Assembly (NCBI RefSeq): GCF_039621805.1
Contig: NZ_CP155074.1
Coordinates: 1,860,001 to 1,924,000 of the forward strand
DNA length: 64,000 nt
Source of the DNA: Paraburkholderia sp. PREW-6R
GTDB lineage: Bacteria; Pseudomonadota; Gammaproteobacteria; Burkholderiales; Burkholderiaceae
Reading direction: 5' to 3'
Made by a program: the position numbers and the translations under genes. Numbering within the stretch: the stretch's first letter is position 1; each line of letters opens with the position of its first letter. A model generated the notes under the pieces. The model was not told the DNA's origin, made no database searches, and worked only from the letters and a program-made list of their open reading frames with translations. This document shows positions 1-9,133 of this stretch, in pieces.

Positions 1-914
1 GAGTTTGCTATGGCGTAGTAATCCGCAATGGACCCCACAACCATGACAGTGCTCTACCCCCGAAGGTGATACACGAGGCACTACCTAAATAGTTTTCGGA
101 GAGAACCAGCTATTTCCAGGTTTGTTTAGCCTTTCACCCCTATCCACAGCTCATCCCCTAACTTTTCAACGTTAGTGGGTTCGGACCTCCAGTACGTGTT
201 ACCGCACCTTCATCCTGGCCATGGATAGATCACCTGGTTTCGGGTCTACACCCAGCGACTGAAATCGCCCTGTTCGGACTCGCTTTCGCTACGCCTGCCC
301 TAATCGGTTAAGCTTGCCACTGAATGTAAGTCGCTGACCCATTATACAAAAGGTACGCCGTCACCCCCTTGCGAAGGCTCCGACTGTTTGTATGCATGCG
401 GTTTCAGGATCTGTTTCACTCCCCTCCCGGGGTTCTTTTCGCCTTTCCCTCACGGTACTGGTTCACTATCGGTCGATCACGAGTATTTAGCCTTGGAGGA
501 TGGTCCCCCCATCTTCAGACAGGATTTCACGTGTCCCGCCCTACTTCTCGTACACCCAGTTCTTCCTCGCTGTTTTCGTCTACAGGGCTATCACCTGCTA
601 TGGCCGCACTTTCCAGAGCGTTCGACTAACAATGAAGATAAAGAGTACAGGCTGCTCCCATTTCGCTCGCCACTACTCTGGGAATCTCGGTTGATTTCTT
701 TTCCTGCGGCTACTTAGATGTTTCAGTTCGCCGCGTTCGCTTCGCGTAACCTATGTATTCAGTTACGGATGACCCATTCGGGCCGGGTTTCCCCATTCGG
801 ACATCTACGGATCAAAGCTCGTTTGCCAGCTCCCCGTAGCTTTTCGCAGGCTACCGCGTCCTTCATCGCCTGTGATCGCCAAGGCATCCACCACATGCAC
901 TTGTTCGCTTGACC
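1..914 (-). rRNA. rrl: 23S ribosomal RNA, 5' portion (partial)
   Basis: The minus strand reads the start of a bacterial 23S rRNA. Its 5' end (GGTCAAGCGAACAAGTGCAT) lies at 914, and conserved domain I/II sequence continues to the window edge, where the gene is cut. About 0.9 kb of the roughly 2.9 kb gene is present. It is the third structural RNA of the operon after 16S and the Ile/Ala tRNAs. The open frames visible inside it are not genes. Confidence 0.98.
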
Positions 915-1119
915 CTATAACGGGTGCGTCTCGGCCGCATTCACTGGGAATCCGGCGTGATCCACATCGCTACAGGTTGAGTATTCGTGTTGCGCCGTAT
1001 TCCAAAGCAATCTTTCGATCACTTAAAAATACATTGATACAATCACAACCCTGATTCACCTACTCACGCACCCATCTCGAGGCACGCTTTCGTGAATCTC
1101 TTTACTACTTCTTCCTGAT

Positions 1120-1130
1120 TGTTAAAGAAC
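1120..1130 (-). promoter_or_regulatory. boxA-like antitermination site in the 23S leader
   Basis: The minus strand reads GTTCTTTAACA, close to the rRNA boxA consensus TGCTCTTTAACA. It lies between tRNA-Ala and 23S, where many bacteria carry a second boxA. The expected role is recruitment of NusB/S10 for antitermination. This is inferred from sequence and position. Confidence 0.7.
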
Positions 1131-1230
1131 GACAGCCGATAGCGCAGTTACCATCACCACGTATCGCTCTGACTGGCTCAATCGCCAATGCATAACGCTC
1201 GGTGAATACCGAACACTAGGCATTGAGGAT

Positions 1231-1306
1231 TGGTGGAGGATGACGGGATCGAACCGACGACCCCCTGCTTGCAAAGCAGGTGCTCTCCCAGCTGAGCTAA
1301 TCCCCC
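1231..1306 (-). tRNA. alaT: tRNA-Ala (anticodon TGC)
   Basis: A 76-nt tRNA with encoded CCA. The acceptor pairs GGGGGAT with ATCCTCC. The anticodon loop TTTGCAA gives anticodon TGC, on a CCTGC/GCAGG stem. It sits in the 16S-23S spacer, the usual place for tRNA-Ala in proteobacterial rRNA operons, and is released by processing of the rRNA precursor. Confidence 0.97.
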
Positions 1307-1375
1307 CGGTCATGCACAGAACAGCATCTGCTTTCCATCCCCGGGGGTCTCACCGGTCAGCCACCGCAGAATCAG

Positions 1376-1452
1376 TGGTGGGTCTGGATGGATTCGAACC
1401 ATCGACCCCCGCCTTATCAAGACGGTGCTCTAACCGGCTGAGCTACAGACCC
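1376..1452 (-). tRNA. ileT: tRNA-Ile (anticodon GAT)
   Basis: A 77-nt tRNA with encoded CCA. The acceptor pairs GGGTCTG with CAGACCC, and the anticodon loop TTGATAA gives GAT. It is the first of the two spacer tRNAs downstream of 16S and is co-transcribed with the rRNA operon. Confidence 0.97.
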
Positions 1453-1497
1453 CTGAGTCTGTCTGCGTATGCTGTGCATGTGTGTCTTCAAAGTTCA

Positions 1498-1526
1498 CAG
1501 CCGATAAGCGTGAGCGCTTGGTGCGT
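1498..1526 (-). other. 3' half of the 16S processing stem
   Basis: This segment just downstream of the 16S 3' end is complementary, over about 28 nt with a few mismatches, to the segment at 3240-3268 upstream of the 16S 5' end. The two halves would form the long stem that loops out pre-16S and is cut by RNase III. The complementarity is seen in the sequence and the role is established for rRNA operons. Confidence 0.75.
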
Positions 1527-1547
1527 CGCCTGACGCATAAGCTCTGG

Positions 1548-3080
<1,533 letters not shown>

Positions 3081-3239
3081 AAACCTGTTACTGTTTCTCG
3101 GGCTCTTTCGAACCCGGTCGCTCACTCAACGTACTGACGAATGATCCTTCCATCTCTCGATGAAAAAACCTTCCTTTCATTACTGTGTGAGACCTGATAC
3201 TTTCGCCTCACCCGGCCCCGTAAGACCCGGTGTGCGCCA

Positions 3240-3268
3240 GCGCATCAAGCGCCCACACTTATCGGCTG
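3240..3268 (-). other. 5' half of the 16S processing stem
   Basis: Leader segment complementary to 1498-1526 on the far side of 16S. Together they make the precursor stem expected for RNase III cleavage. It lies immediately downstream of the leader boxA. Confidence 0.75.
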
Positions 3269-3271
3269 TTA

Positions 3272-3285
3272 GTTTTTAAAGATCA
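3272..3285 (-). promoter_or_regulatory. boxA-like antitermination site in the 16S leader
   Basis: The minus strand reads TGATCTTTAAAAAC, a boxA-type sequence between the rRNA promoter and 16S. It matches the general TGCTCTTTAA pattern with one change in the core. The expected role is Nus-factor antitermination of the rRNA operon. Confidence 0.6.
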
Positions 3286-3383
3286 GTTACGCATCCACGA
3301 GCGCGCTGCACCGGATGACTACCTTCGCCACCCCCTGCACCGCTTCGTTTCTGCGCCCGCTGCATCAGCAGCAAAGAAGCGAG

Positions 3384-3412
3384 ATTATGAAGAACGATCG
3401 ACGTGCCGTCAA
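3384..3412 (-). promoter_or_regulatory. rRNA operon promoter (sigma-70)
   Basis: The minus strand carries TTGACG (3412-3407), a 17-bp spacer and CATAAT (3389-3384), a strong sigma-70 promoter. The tract just upstream is A/T-rich and resembles an UP element. It lies about 300 nt upstream of the 16S 5' end with the boxA and processing stem in between. No equally good second promoter was seen. Confidence 0.85.
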
Positions 3413-3685
3413 CCCCCTACCTTGAATTTTCTTTTGACCACCGCCCCTTTAACGCGACAAACATGCGCCTCATATAGATAGCAGGCTGGGCCGCGACCAT
3501 CTGAATGTGTGACGCTGACCGTGTTCCTCTATATAGTGAGGGGCATGTGAATGACGAAGGCGCACGTCGATGCATCCCTCCCACACCGAGCGTTCCGCGC
3601 TGCATCGCGCGTCCGGAGCCCACCTGCGACAAGTTCGCGCAACGATTTGATGTGCGCACAATGCGCGCGAACGCGCAACGTCGTA

Positions 3686-3691
3686 TATAAT
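3686..3691 (+). promoter_or_regulatory. Putative -10 element for the rpoD-like gene
   Basis: A perfect TATAAT on the plus strand, about 180 bp before the sigma-factor start codon. The expected -35 position is GC-rich and poor, so the promoter is only partly supported. It is divergent from the rRNA promoter. Confidence 0.5.
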
Positions 3692-3723
3692 GCGAGCCGC
3701 GCGAATTTCGCGCATTTCTATCG

Positions 3724-3751
3724 GCCCGCTTCGAGCGGGCTCATCTTTTTT
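3724..3751 (+). terminator. Terminator-like hairpin in the rpoD-like leader (possible attenuator)
   Basis: GCCCGCT-TCG-AGCGGGC forms a 7-bp stem, followed by TCATC and six T. It lies downstream of the TATAAT at 3686 and upstream of the sigma-factor gene at 3870, with no plus-strand gene before it. It could attenuate the sigma-factor transcript or end a short leader RNA. Confidence 0.55.
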
Positions 3752-3869
3752 GCTCCCCAGAGCACAAGCCAAACAACCGCGTTGAGTCACTCAGGTGATG
3801 TTGAGCCATGCTCGAAACGCCTGACGGTAGCGTCTTGCGTCTCATAGCGAAGCCTCTAGAGGAGAATAC

Positions 3870-5864
3870 GTGAACCCTTTTGATCGCGAAGATTCGCAAC
3901 ACGAAACCGCCAGCTTCACTGCCAAGGCACCGGGCCGTACCGCCAAAGGCAAGGGAGCGGGCAAAGCAATCCCCGTGGCAGCAGAACTGCCGCCGCAGCA
4001 GGCCGAAGAGCGTCAGCGCCAGATGCGCGCGCTCATCCAGTTGGGTAAGGAGCAAGGCTACCTGACCCATGCGCAGATCAATGACCACTTGCCCGACAAC
4101 TTCGCGCAAACGGCGGCGATCGACAGCATTGTCAGCGCGTTCAATGACATGGGCGTGCAGGTCTACGAGCAGGCGCCGGACGCGGAAACGCTGCTGCTGA
4201 ACTCGAACACCCCCGCCGTCGTGTCGGACGATCAGGCCGACGAGGAAACCGAAGTCGCGCTCTCCACAGTGGACTCGGAATTCGGCCGCACGACCGACCC
4301 GGTCCGCATGTACATGCGCGAAATGGGCGCCACCGAACTGCTGACCCGTGCGGGCGAAATTGCGATTGCCAAGCGCATCGAAGACGGCCTTCACGAAATG
4401 GTTCAGGCAATTGCCGCGTGCCCGCTCGCGATTTCCGCAATTCTGGCAAGCGCGCAGCAGGTGGCGGACGGCGAGTTGCGCATCGACGAACTGGTCGACG
4501 GTCTGAATGAAGACACGGTCGCCGCGGAAGAAGAAACCGTCAGCGCCGACGCTGCGGCAGACGAAGACACCGACGCCGACGAAGAAGACGACAGCGAGAG
4601 CGACGACGACGTCGGCCCGGCCGACTCATCGGCGGCGGACGAAGCGCGTCTGAAGCAGCTCACGAGCGACTGCCTCGAAATCTTCGCCCAGGTCGGCATG
4701 CTGTATGACCAGATGAACGCGTCGCACACGCGCGGCGACGTCACGTCGAAAGCGTATCAACGCGCTCGCGAAGAGATTCAGCAGCATCTGGCCAAGATCC
4801 GCTTTACGGCACGCACCATCGACCGCCTGTGCGGCGACGTGCAGCATCAGGTGGCGCAGGTTCGTGCAATCGAGCGCAACATCATGCAGATCGTCGTCAC
4901 GAAGAGCGGCATGCCGCGCGAGAAGTTCATCGAATCGTTTTCGGGTCACGAGGCCGAACTCTCGTGGACAGAGCGCGCAGCGCGCGGCAACACGCCGTAT
5001 GGCGCGGCGCTCGAGCGTCACCTGCCGGCCATTCAGTCCGAACAGCAGAAGCTGATCGACATTGAAGCCACCGTGTCGCTTCCGCTCAAGCACCTGAAAG
5101 AGATCAACCGCCAGATGGTGGCGGCGGAATCGAAAATGCGCAAGGCGAAGAGCGAAATGATCGAGGCGAATCTGCGTCTCGTGATCTCGATCGCCAAGAA
5201 ATACGTGAACCGCGGCATGCTGTTCCTCGACCTCATCCAGGAAGGCAACATCGGCCTGATGAAAGCCGTGGACAAGTTTGAATACCGTCGCGGCTGGAAG
5301 TTTTCCACGTACGCCACGTGGTGGGTTCGCCAGGCTGTCACGCGTTCGCTCGCCGACCAGGCGCGCACGATCCGCGTGCCGGTGCACATGATCGAAACGA
5401 TCAACAAGCTCAACCGCATTTCGCGCGAGATCCTCCAGCAAACAGGTCAGGAAGCGCATCCGTCCGTGCTCGCGGAACGCATGGAACTGTCGGAAGAGAA
5501 AGTGCGCGGCATTCTGAAAATCGCCAAGCAGCCGGTGTCGATGGAAACGCCGGTCGGCGACGACGGCGATGCCACGCTCGGCGACATGATCGAAGACTCG
5601 GCGGCTTCGTCGCCGGCGGATGCCGCGATGCAAGCCGACTTGCGCGCCGCCATCGACGACGCGCTCGACTCGCTGTCCCCGCGCGAAGCCAAGGTGCTGC
5701 GCATGCGCTACGGCATCAACACGAAGTCGGACCACACGCTCGAAGAAGTGGGCAAGCAGTTCGACGTCACACGTGAGCGGATTCGCCAGATCGAGAGCAA
5801 GGCTATGCGCAAGCTAATGCATCCGAGCCGCGCGGATCGCCTGAAGTCGTTCCTCGACCGTTAA
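3870..5864 (+). CDS. RpoD-type sigma-70 factor, shorter paralogue
   Basis: A primary-type sigma factor of 664 aa that directs RNA polymerase to promoters. Region 1.1 is present near residues 45-115 (QINDHLPDNF). Region 1.2 follows (PVRMYMREMG), then an acidic non-conserved insert (DEEDDSESDDD near 225-240). Regions 2.3-2.4 (YATWWVRQAVTRSLADQART), 3 and 4.2 (VTRERIRQIESKAMRKL) are intact. The GTG start is chosen for the AGAGGAGA ribosome site just upstream. It is a paralogue of the 801-aa RpoD at 55449-57854. The DNA-contacting helices are nearly the same, so the promoter specificity probably overlaps. Its N-terminus is about 140 aa shorter. It is not in the dnaG operon but beside an rRNA operon, which suggests an accessory RpoD. 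Its conditions of use cannot be read from the sequence. Confidence 0.93.
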   Translation: MNPFDREDSQHETASFTAKAPGRTAKGKGAGKAIPVAAELPPQQAEERQRQMRALIQLGKEQGYLTHAQINDHLPDNFAQTAAIDSIVSAFNDMGVQVYEQAPDAETLLLNSNTPAVVSDDQADEETEVALSTVDSEFGRTTDPVRMYMREMGATELLTRAGEIAIAKRIEDGLHEMVQAIAACPLAISAILASAQQVADGELRIDELVDGLNEDTVAAEEETVSADAAADEDTDADEEDDSESDDDVGPADSSAADEARLKQLTSDCLEIFAQVGMLYDQMNASHTRGDVTSKAYQRAREEIQQHLAKIRFTARTIDRLCGDVQHQVAQVRAIERNIMQIVVTKSGMPREKFIESFSGHEAELSWTERAARGNTPYGAALERHLPAIQSEQQKLIDIEATVSLPLKHLKEINRQMVAAESKMRKAKSEMIEANLRLVISIAKKYVNRGMLFLDLIQEGNIGLMKAVDKFEYRRGWKFSTYATWWVRQAVTRSLADQARTIRVPVHMIETINKLNRISREILQQTGQEAHPSVLAERMELSEEKVRGILKIAKQPVSMETPVGDDGDATLGDMIEDSAASSPADAAMQADLRAAIDDALDSLSPREAKVLRMRYGINTKSDHTLEEVGKQFDVTRERIRQIESKAMRKLMHPSRADRLKSFLDR

Positions 5865-5890
5865 ACAGTACGACGCCTGACCAGGCTGGA

Positions 5891-5935
5891 CGAAGGGCCC
5901 GACGTGCTTCGCGCACGTCGGGCCCTTCGCTTTTT
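5891..5935 (+). terminator. Terminator after the rpoD-like gene
   Basis: A long GC-rich hairpin (CGAAGGGCCCGACGTGC pairing across a short loop) followed by CTTTTT, 27 bp after the sigma-factor stop codon. A typical intrinsic terminator. Confidence 0.85.
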
Positions 5936-6292
5936 CTGCGCGTTATCGGGCCGGCGGAATCAGCGATCAACCATCGGCATCAGGCAAGCAGTGTAATGAT
6001 CCCGCCGAGGCTGATACTCGCCGCTACCCAGCGCCCCGCCGTATGGAACGCTGACGGATCCCGTCGGCTGCGGCGGTTAAGACTTGAGCGCGGGTAAAAA
6101 GCGGCAAGCACCCCGCGTAACTTTCGCCAGTAACGCTCCCGGCGAATGCAAAGCGGGCTCCGTGGCACCGACGAAAACGTGAATGCGTGACCAGCGGCGC
6201 CGATGGCGAGGCCACCGGATGGCGGCGACCATTCCTCGACGTTGGGCATAGTCGTTGCGGCAACCGGGTATGCTTTCCTGAAGGAGCACATC
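5936..6292 (+). other. Intergenic stretch, no gene seen
   Basis: About 350 bp between the sigma-factor terminator and the PRC-barrel gene. No frame has a ribosome site or a recognisable protein. It probably holds the promoter of the PRC-barrel gene, but no convincing hexamers were found. Confidence 0.4.
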
Positions 6293-6769
6293 ATGACCTT
6301 GCTCGACCCTCAAAAGCCCGCACCGGCGGCCACCCAAGGCGCAAATATAGTTGGTACGGGCGTCGGCGCAGGGCCCGGGCCGGACGTCATGGCGGCCGCT
6401 ACGCTCGACGGCAATAAAGTGATGTCGTCCGACGGCGAACACGTCGGCAAGATTTCCGACATCATGCTCGACGTGCGCGGCGGCCGGATTGCCTATGCGG
6501 TGTTGTCAAGCGGCGGTTTTCTCGGCGTCGGCGACACGCTGCACGCAATTCCGTGGAGCGCGCTGACACTCGACACCGATGACCGATGTTTCGTCCTCGA
6601 CGCACCTGCCGAGCGGATCAAGAGCGCGCCGGGCTTCGACAAGGAGCACTGGCCGGCGATGGCCGACGCGCAATGGGGTGCATCGGTATATGAGTACTAC
6701 AATCGCACGCCGTACTGGAACGCGACACGCGACATTGTCGAAGAACGCGACGTCGATCCGAATCTCTGA
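6293..6769 (+). CDS. PRC-barrel domain protein
   Basis: A 158-aa protein with one PRC-barrel domain around residues 35-110 (ISDIMLDVRGGRIAYAVLSS, then a local WSALTLD segment). PRC-barrels occur in RimM, in photosynthetic reaction-centre H subunits and in many small stress-related proteins of unknown function. This one has a Pro/Ala/Gly-rich N-terminal tail, no signal peptide and no membrane segment. The ATG is chosen for the AAGGAG six bases upstream. In-frame codons further upstream lack such a site. It is single, facing the hemerythrin gene tail to tail. The role is unknown. Confidence 0.85.
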   Translation: MTLLDPQKPAPAATQGANIVGTGVGAGPGPDVMAAATLDGNKVMSSDGEHVGKISDIMLDVRGGRIAYAVLSSGGFLGVGDTLHAIPWSALTLDTDDRCFVLDAPAERIKSAPGFDKEHWPAMADAQWGASVYEYYNRTPYWNATRDIVEERDVDPNL

Positions 6770-6784
6770 ACGCAACGCGCTCTG

Positions 6785-6816
6785 AAAAAGGGCGCAGCAT
6801 GAGCGATGCTGCGCCC
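6785..6816 (-). terminator. Terminator of the hemerythrin gene
   Basis: A perfect 11-bp stem (GGGCGCAGCAT with its complement) followed on the minus strand by TTTTT. The hairpin lies between two converging genes. The T-run favours termination of the minus-strand hemerythrin transcript. Confidence 0.8.
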
Positions 6817-6851
6817 GTCTCGGTAAGTCAGTCAGACAGTCGCAACCATTT

Positions 6852-7388
6852 TCAGGTCTTGTCTCCGACTGACCGGCTACCCACTGCGTCCAGCTTCGCC
6901 TGTAGCTCCTGTTTGCGCGCCGCGATCTTCTTGCCGAGCGCGATGAGGTCGCATTTCGTACGCCGCAGTTCCGGGAACAGTTCCTCCTCTTCCTCTTCGA
7001 CGTGATGCTGGACCATTTCCGACATCACCTTGAAAGTCGCATCAAACCCTTTGTCGCCGGCCTTCATCGTCTCGAACTTCGCAATCAATGTCTTGACGAG
7101 GTAATGTTCGATATAGGCCTCGTCGACGTCGAGCTTGTCGTCGTCCGGCAAAGCTTCCTGCGCGGCGGGATAAAGCAACTCTTCCTCGATGATCGCGTGC
7201 ATGGTCAGCTGCTCGCAAGCGCGCTGCACAAGCGCGGCTTTGGCTTCCAGGTCGTCATCCCCGGCCCGCTTGAACGCGTCGAACAGTTTTTCCACCGCAC
7301 GGTGGTCGGCTTCGAGCAACGCCAACGCGTCCTGCGTGCCGTCTGCCGGCATTGCCGGTTGTTTCTCGATGGTTTCAGCTTGAGCCAT
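6852..7388 (-). CDS. Hemerythrin HHE cation-binding domain protein
   Basis: A 178-aa helical protein of the HHE family. Putative di-iron ligands are seen as DHRAVEKLFD, MHAIIEEELLYP, EHYLVKTLIAKFE and HHVEEEEEELFPEL, the usual four-helix pattern, over residues 25-150. Family members bind a non-haem di-iron centre and are linked to oxygen, nitric-oxide or metal stress. No signal peptide, so it should be cytoplasmic. The ATG at 7388 is preceded by AAGGGAGA at good spacing. An in-frame ATG further up lacks this. It is transcribed alone. Confidence 0.9.
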   Translation of the reverse strand: MAQAETIEKQPAMPADGTQDALALLEADHRAVEKLFDAFKRAGDDDLEAKAALVQRACEQLTMHAIIEEELLYPAAQEALPDDDKLDVDEAYIEHYLVKTLIAKFETMKAGDKGFDATFKVMSEMVQHHVEEEEEELFPELRRTKCDLIALGKKIAARKQELQAKLDAVGSRSVGDKT

Positions 7389-7824
7389 AACAGTTCTCCC
7401 TTGGGGGTTCATTCGGTTTGGCGAGTCCCGTCCGTTGATGGCGTTCACTCGCATGAAACGGCTATCGCAAGCGCCGTTCCGCACTCAGGCAATCCGCGTC
7501 TAACGCTAAAACCGGGCCGCAAGAGAGACGAAAACCCGCCATCCCATTTGTCCACAGAAATTGTTTGCAAGCCTGTGGATATCTTGCGCAAGACTGACTC
7601 AACTCCTTGAGCCAATTGACATTGCCCGTGCTGCCCGCACTTGCCCTGGGCATCTCGAAAAGTCTCGCCAGCGTCAGTCCGGCGCGACACGGTCGCCATG
7701 CCAGCCGTGCGCGCCGTCAGGCGAGACGACATGCAGACCCTGGACAGCGCCGTAAGTGTCTTATGCGAGCACTACGCGTAGTTTGTGCTGCGGCGTGCCG
7801 AAATAGATGTCGTAGCGCGGACGA
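7389..7824 (-). other. Intergenic region with a DnaA-box-like dyad
   Basis: About 435 bp upstream of the hemerythrin gene and downstream of the FAD oxidoreductase. No coding frame is convincing. At 7547-7582 there is TTGTCCACAG, then CTGTGGATA in opposite orientation, both near matches to the DnaA box. A related CCCACAGAAATTGT is found at 15857-15870. Confidence 0.4.
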
Positions 7825-8997
7825 CTAAACCACGTTTTTTTCCACGATCGGACGGTTTTCCAGCACGCGCGAAAAGCTCAGCGAACTCAGATCGAGCGAC
7901 GTGTAACGCCCATGCAGGATGAGTTCGCTGATGCCGCGGCCCGTGGCCGGACCCTGTTGCAAGCCGTGGCCGCTGAAACCATTCGCGAACAGACAGTTAT
8001 CGACTTCCGGGTGATGGCCGATGATCGCGTTCTGGTCGAGCACGTTGTACTCGTAATAGCCCGACCAGCAGTTCTGCACGCGCAGCGCTTCGAATTGCGG
8101 CACGCGATGCGCAAGCGTCGGCCAGATCATGTCCTCGAAGAGCGCATGATCGACCTCATCGAGCGGCAGATCGTTCGGGTCGTTATCCGCCGAAGGCGAC
8201 GTGCCGCAAATGAACGAATGACCTTCGGGCCGGAAATAAACGCCGCTTGGATCGATCAGCAGCGGACAACCATCGAGGCGGCCCGGCGACGTGACATTGA
8301 AAATGCTGCGGCGTCGCGCGTACACCGGCAGGTCGATTCCCACCATCTGCGCCACATGACGCGACCACGCGCCGGCCGCGTTGACTACGACATCACATGG
8401 ATACGCGTCGCCGCTCATGGTGTGAACCTGAGTCACGCGCCGGCCGTCGCGAAGCAGCGCGGTAACGTGATCCGCAACATAATGCGCGCCGAGCGACTGC
8501 GCCTTTTTGCGCAGCGCCTGCACGAGTCCGTAACCGTCGAACCAGCCCTCGCCGCTCTCGCCGTAAGCGCCGGCCGCGAGGTCTTCGGTGTTCAGCCAAG
8601 GGAAGCGCGCGCGCAGCGCGGCCTGCTCGAGCAGACTGATGTCCGCACCAAGACTTCTTTGCAGCGCGTGATTTTCGCGCAGCGTGGCTTCACCGGCGCG
8701 CGTCGCGAGGAACAGATAGCCGCCTTCGTGAAGATCGATGGAGGGTTGCGTGCCGTTGATTTCCAGCCGCTCGCCGATCGTGCGCAAGAACTCGATGCCG
8801 AACAGCGACATCTGAATGGACAGCGGCGTGGAAAATTGCTGCCGGATGGATGCCGCGGACAAAGCCGACGACGAGCGCGCATAAGTTGGATCACGCTCGA
8901 TCACGGTCACGCCGACTGTTGGATCAGCCAGCCGCAAGAAATACGCAATCGAACTGCCGATTACCCCACCGCCGACGATCACGACTTTCGAACTCAC
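7825..8997 (-). CDS. FAD-dependent oxidoreductase (DAO family), pipecolate/amino-acid type
   Basis: A 390-aa flavoprotein of the D-amino-acid-oxidase/glycine-oxidase family. The N-terminus VVIVGGGVIGSSIAYFL is the ADP-binding Rossmann motif, followed by an acidic strand end (VIERDP). The C-terminal GFSGHGLQQGPATG is the second FAD contact typical of DAO proteins. It would oxidise an amine or imino acid and release an imine. It follows the aldehyde dehydrogenase at 9134-10633 on the same strand after a 136-bp gap. In Pseudomonas putida L-pipecolate oxidase (AmaA) and piperideine-6-carboxylate dehydrogenase (AmaB) are neighbours, so L-pipecolate oxidation is a reasonable inference. Sarcosine or D-amino-acid substrates cannot be excluded. 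Confidence 0.85.
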   Translation of the reverse strand: MSSKVVIVGGGVIGSSIAYFLRLADPTVGVTVIERDPTYARSSSALSAASIRQQFSTPLSIQMSLFGIEFLRTIGERLEINGTQPSIDLHEGGYLFLATRAGEATLRENHALQRSLGADISLLEQAALRARFPWLNTEDLAAGAYGESGEGWFDGYGLVQALRKKAQSLGAHYVADHVTALLRDGRRVTQVHTMSGDAYPCDVVVNAAGAWSRHVAQMVGIDLPVYARRRSIFNVTSPGRLDGCPLLIDPSGVYFRPEGHSFICGTSPSADNDPNDLPLDEVDHALFEDMIWPTLAHRVPQFEALRVQNCWSGYYEYNVLDQNAIIGHHPEVDNCLFANGFSGHGLQQGPATGRGISELILHGRYTSLDLSSLSFSRVLENRPIVEKNVV

Positions 8998-9133
8998 GCC
9001 TTACCCCATGAATTACGTGGCTGCTCGGCACGGCAGGCGCCGTCACGGCATTGCCGAAGATGTTGCGTCTATCCTGCAGCGCGGCGCGCGATGATGCCGC
9101 GCGTTCACGCCCGGAGGCGCGAGCGGCGTCGCG

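Noticed and set aside
7547..7582. Possible replication origin
   Set aside because: There are only two imperfect DnaA-like boxes, with no AT-rich unwinding element and no dnaA/dnaN genes nearby.
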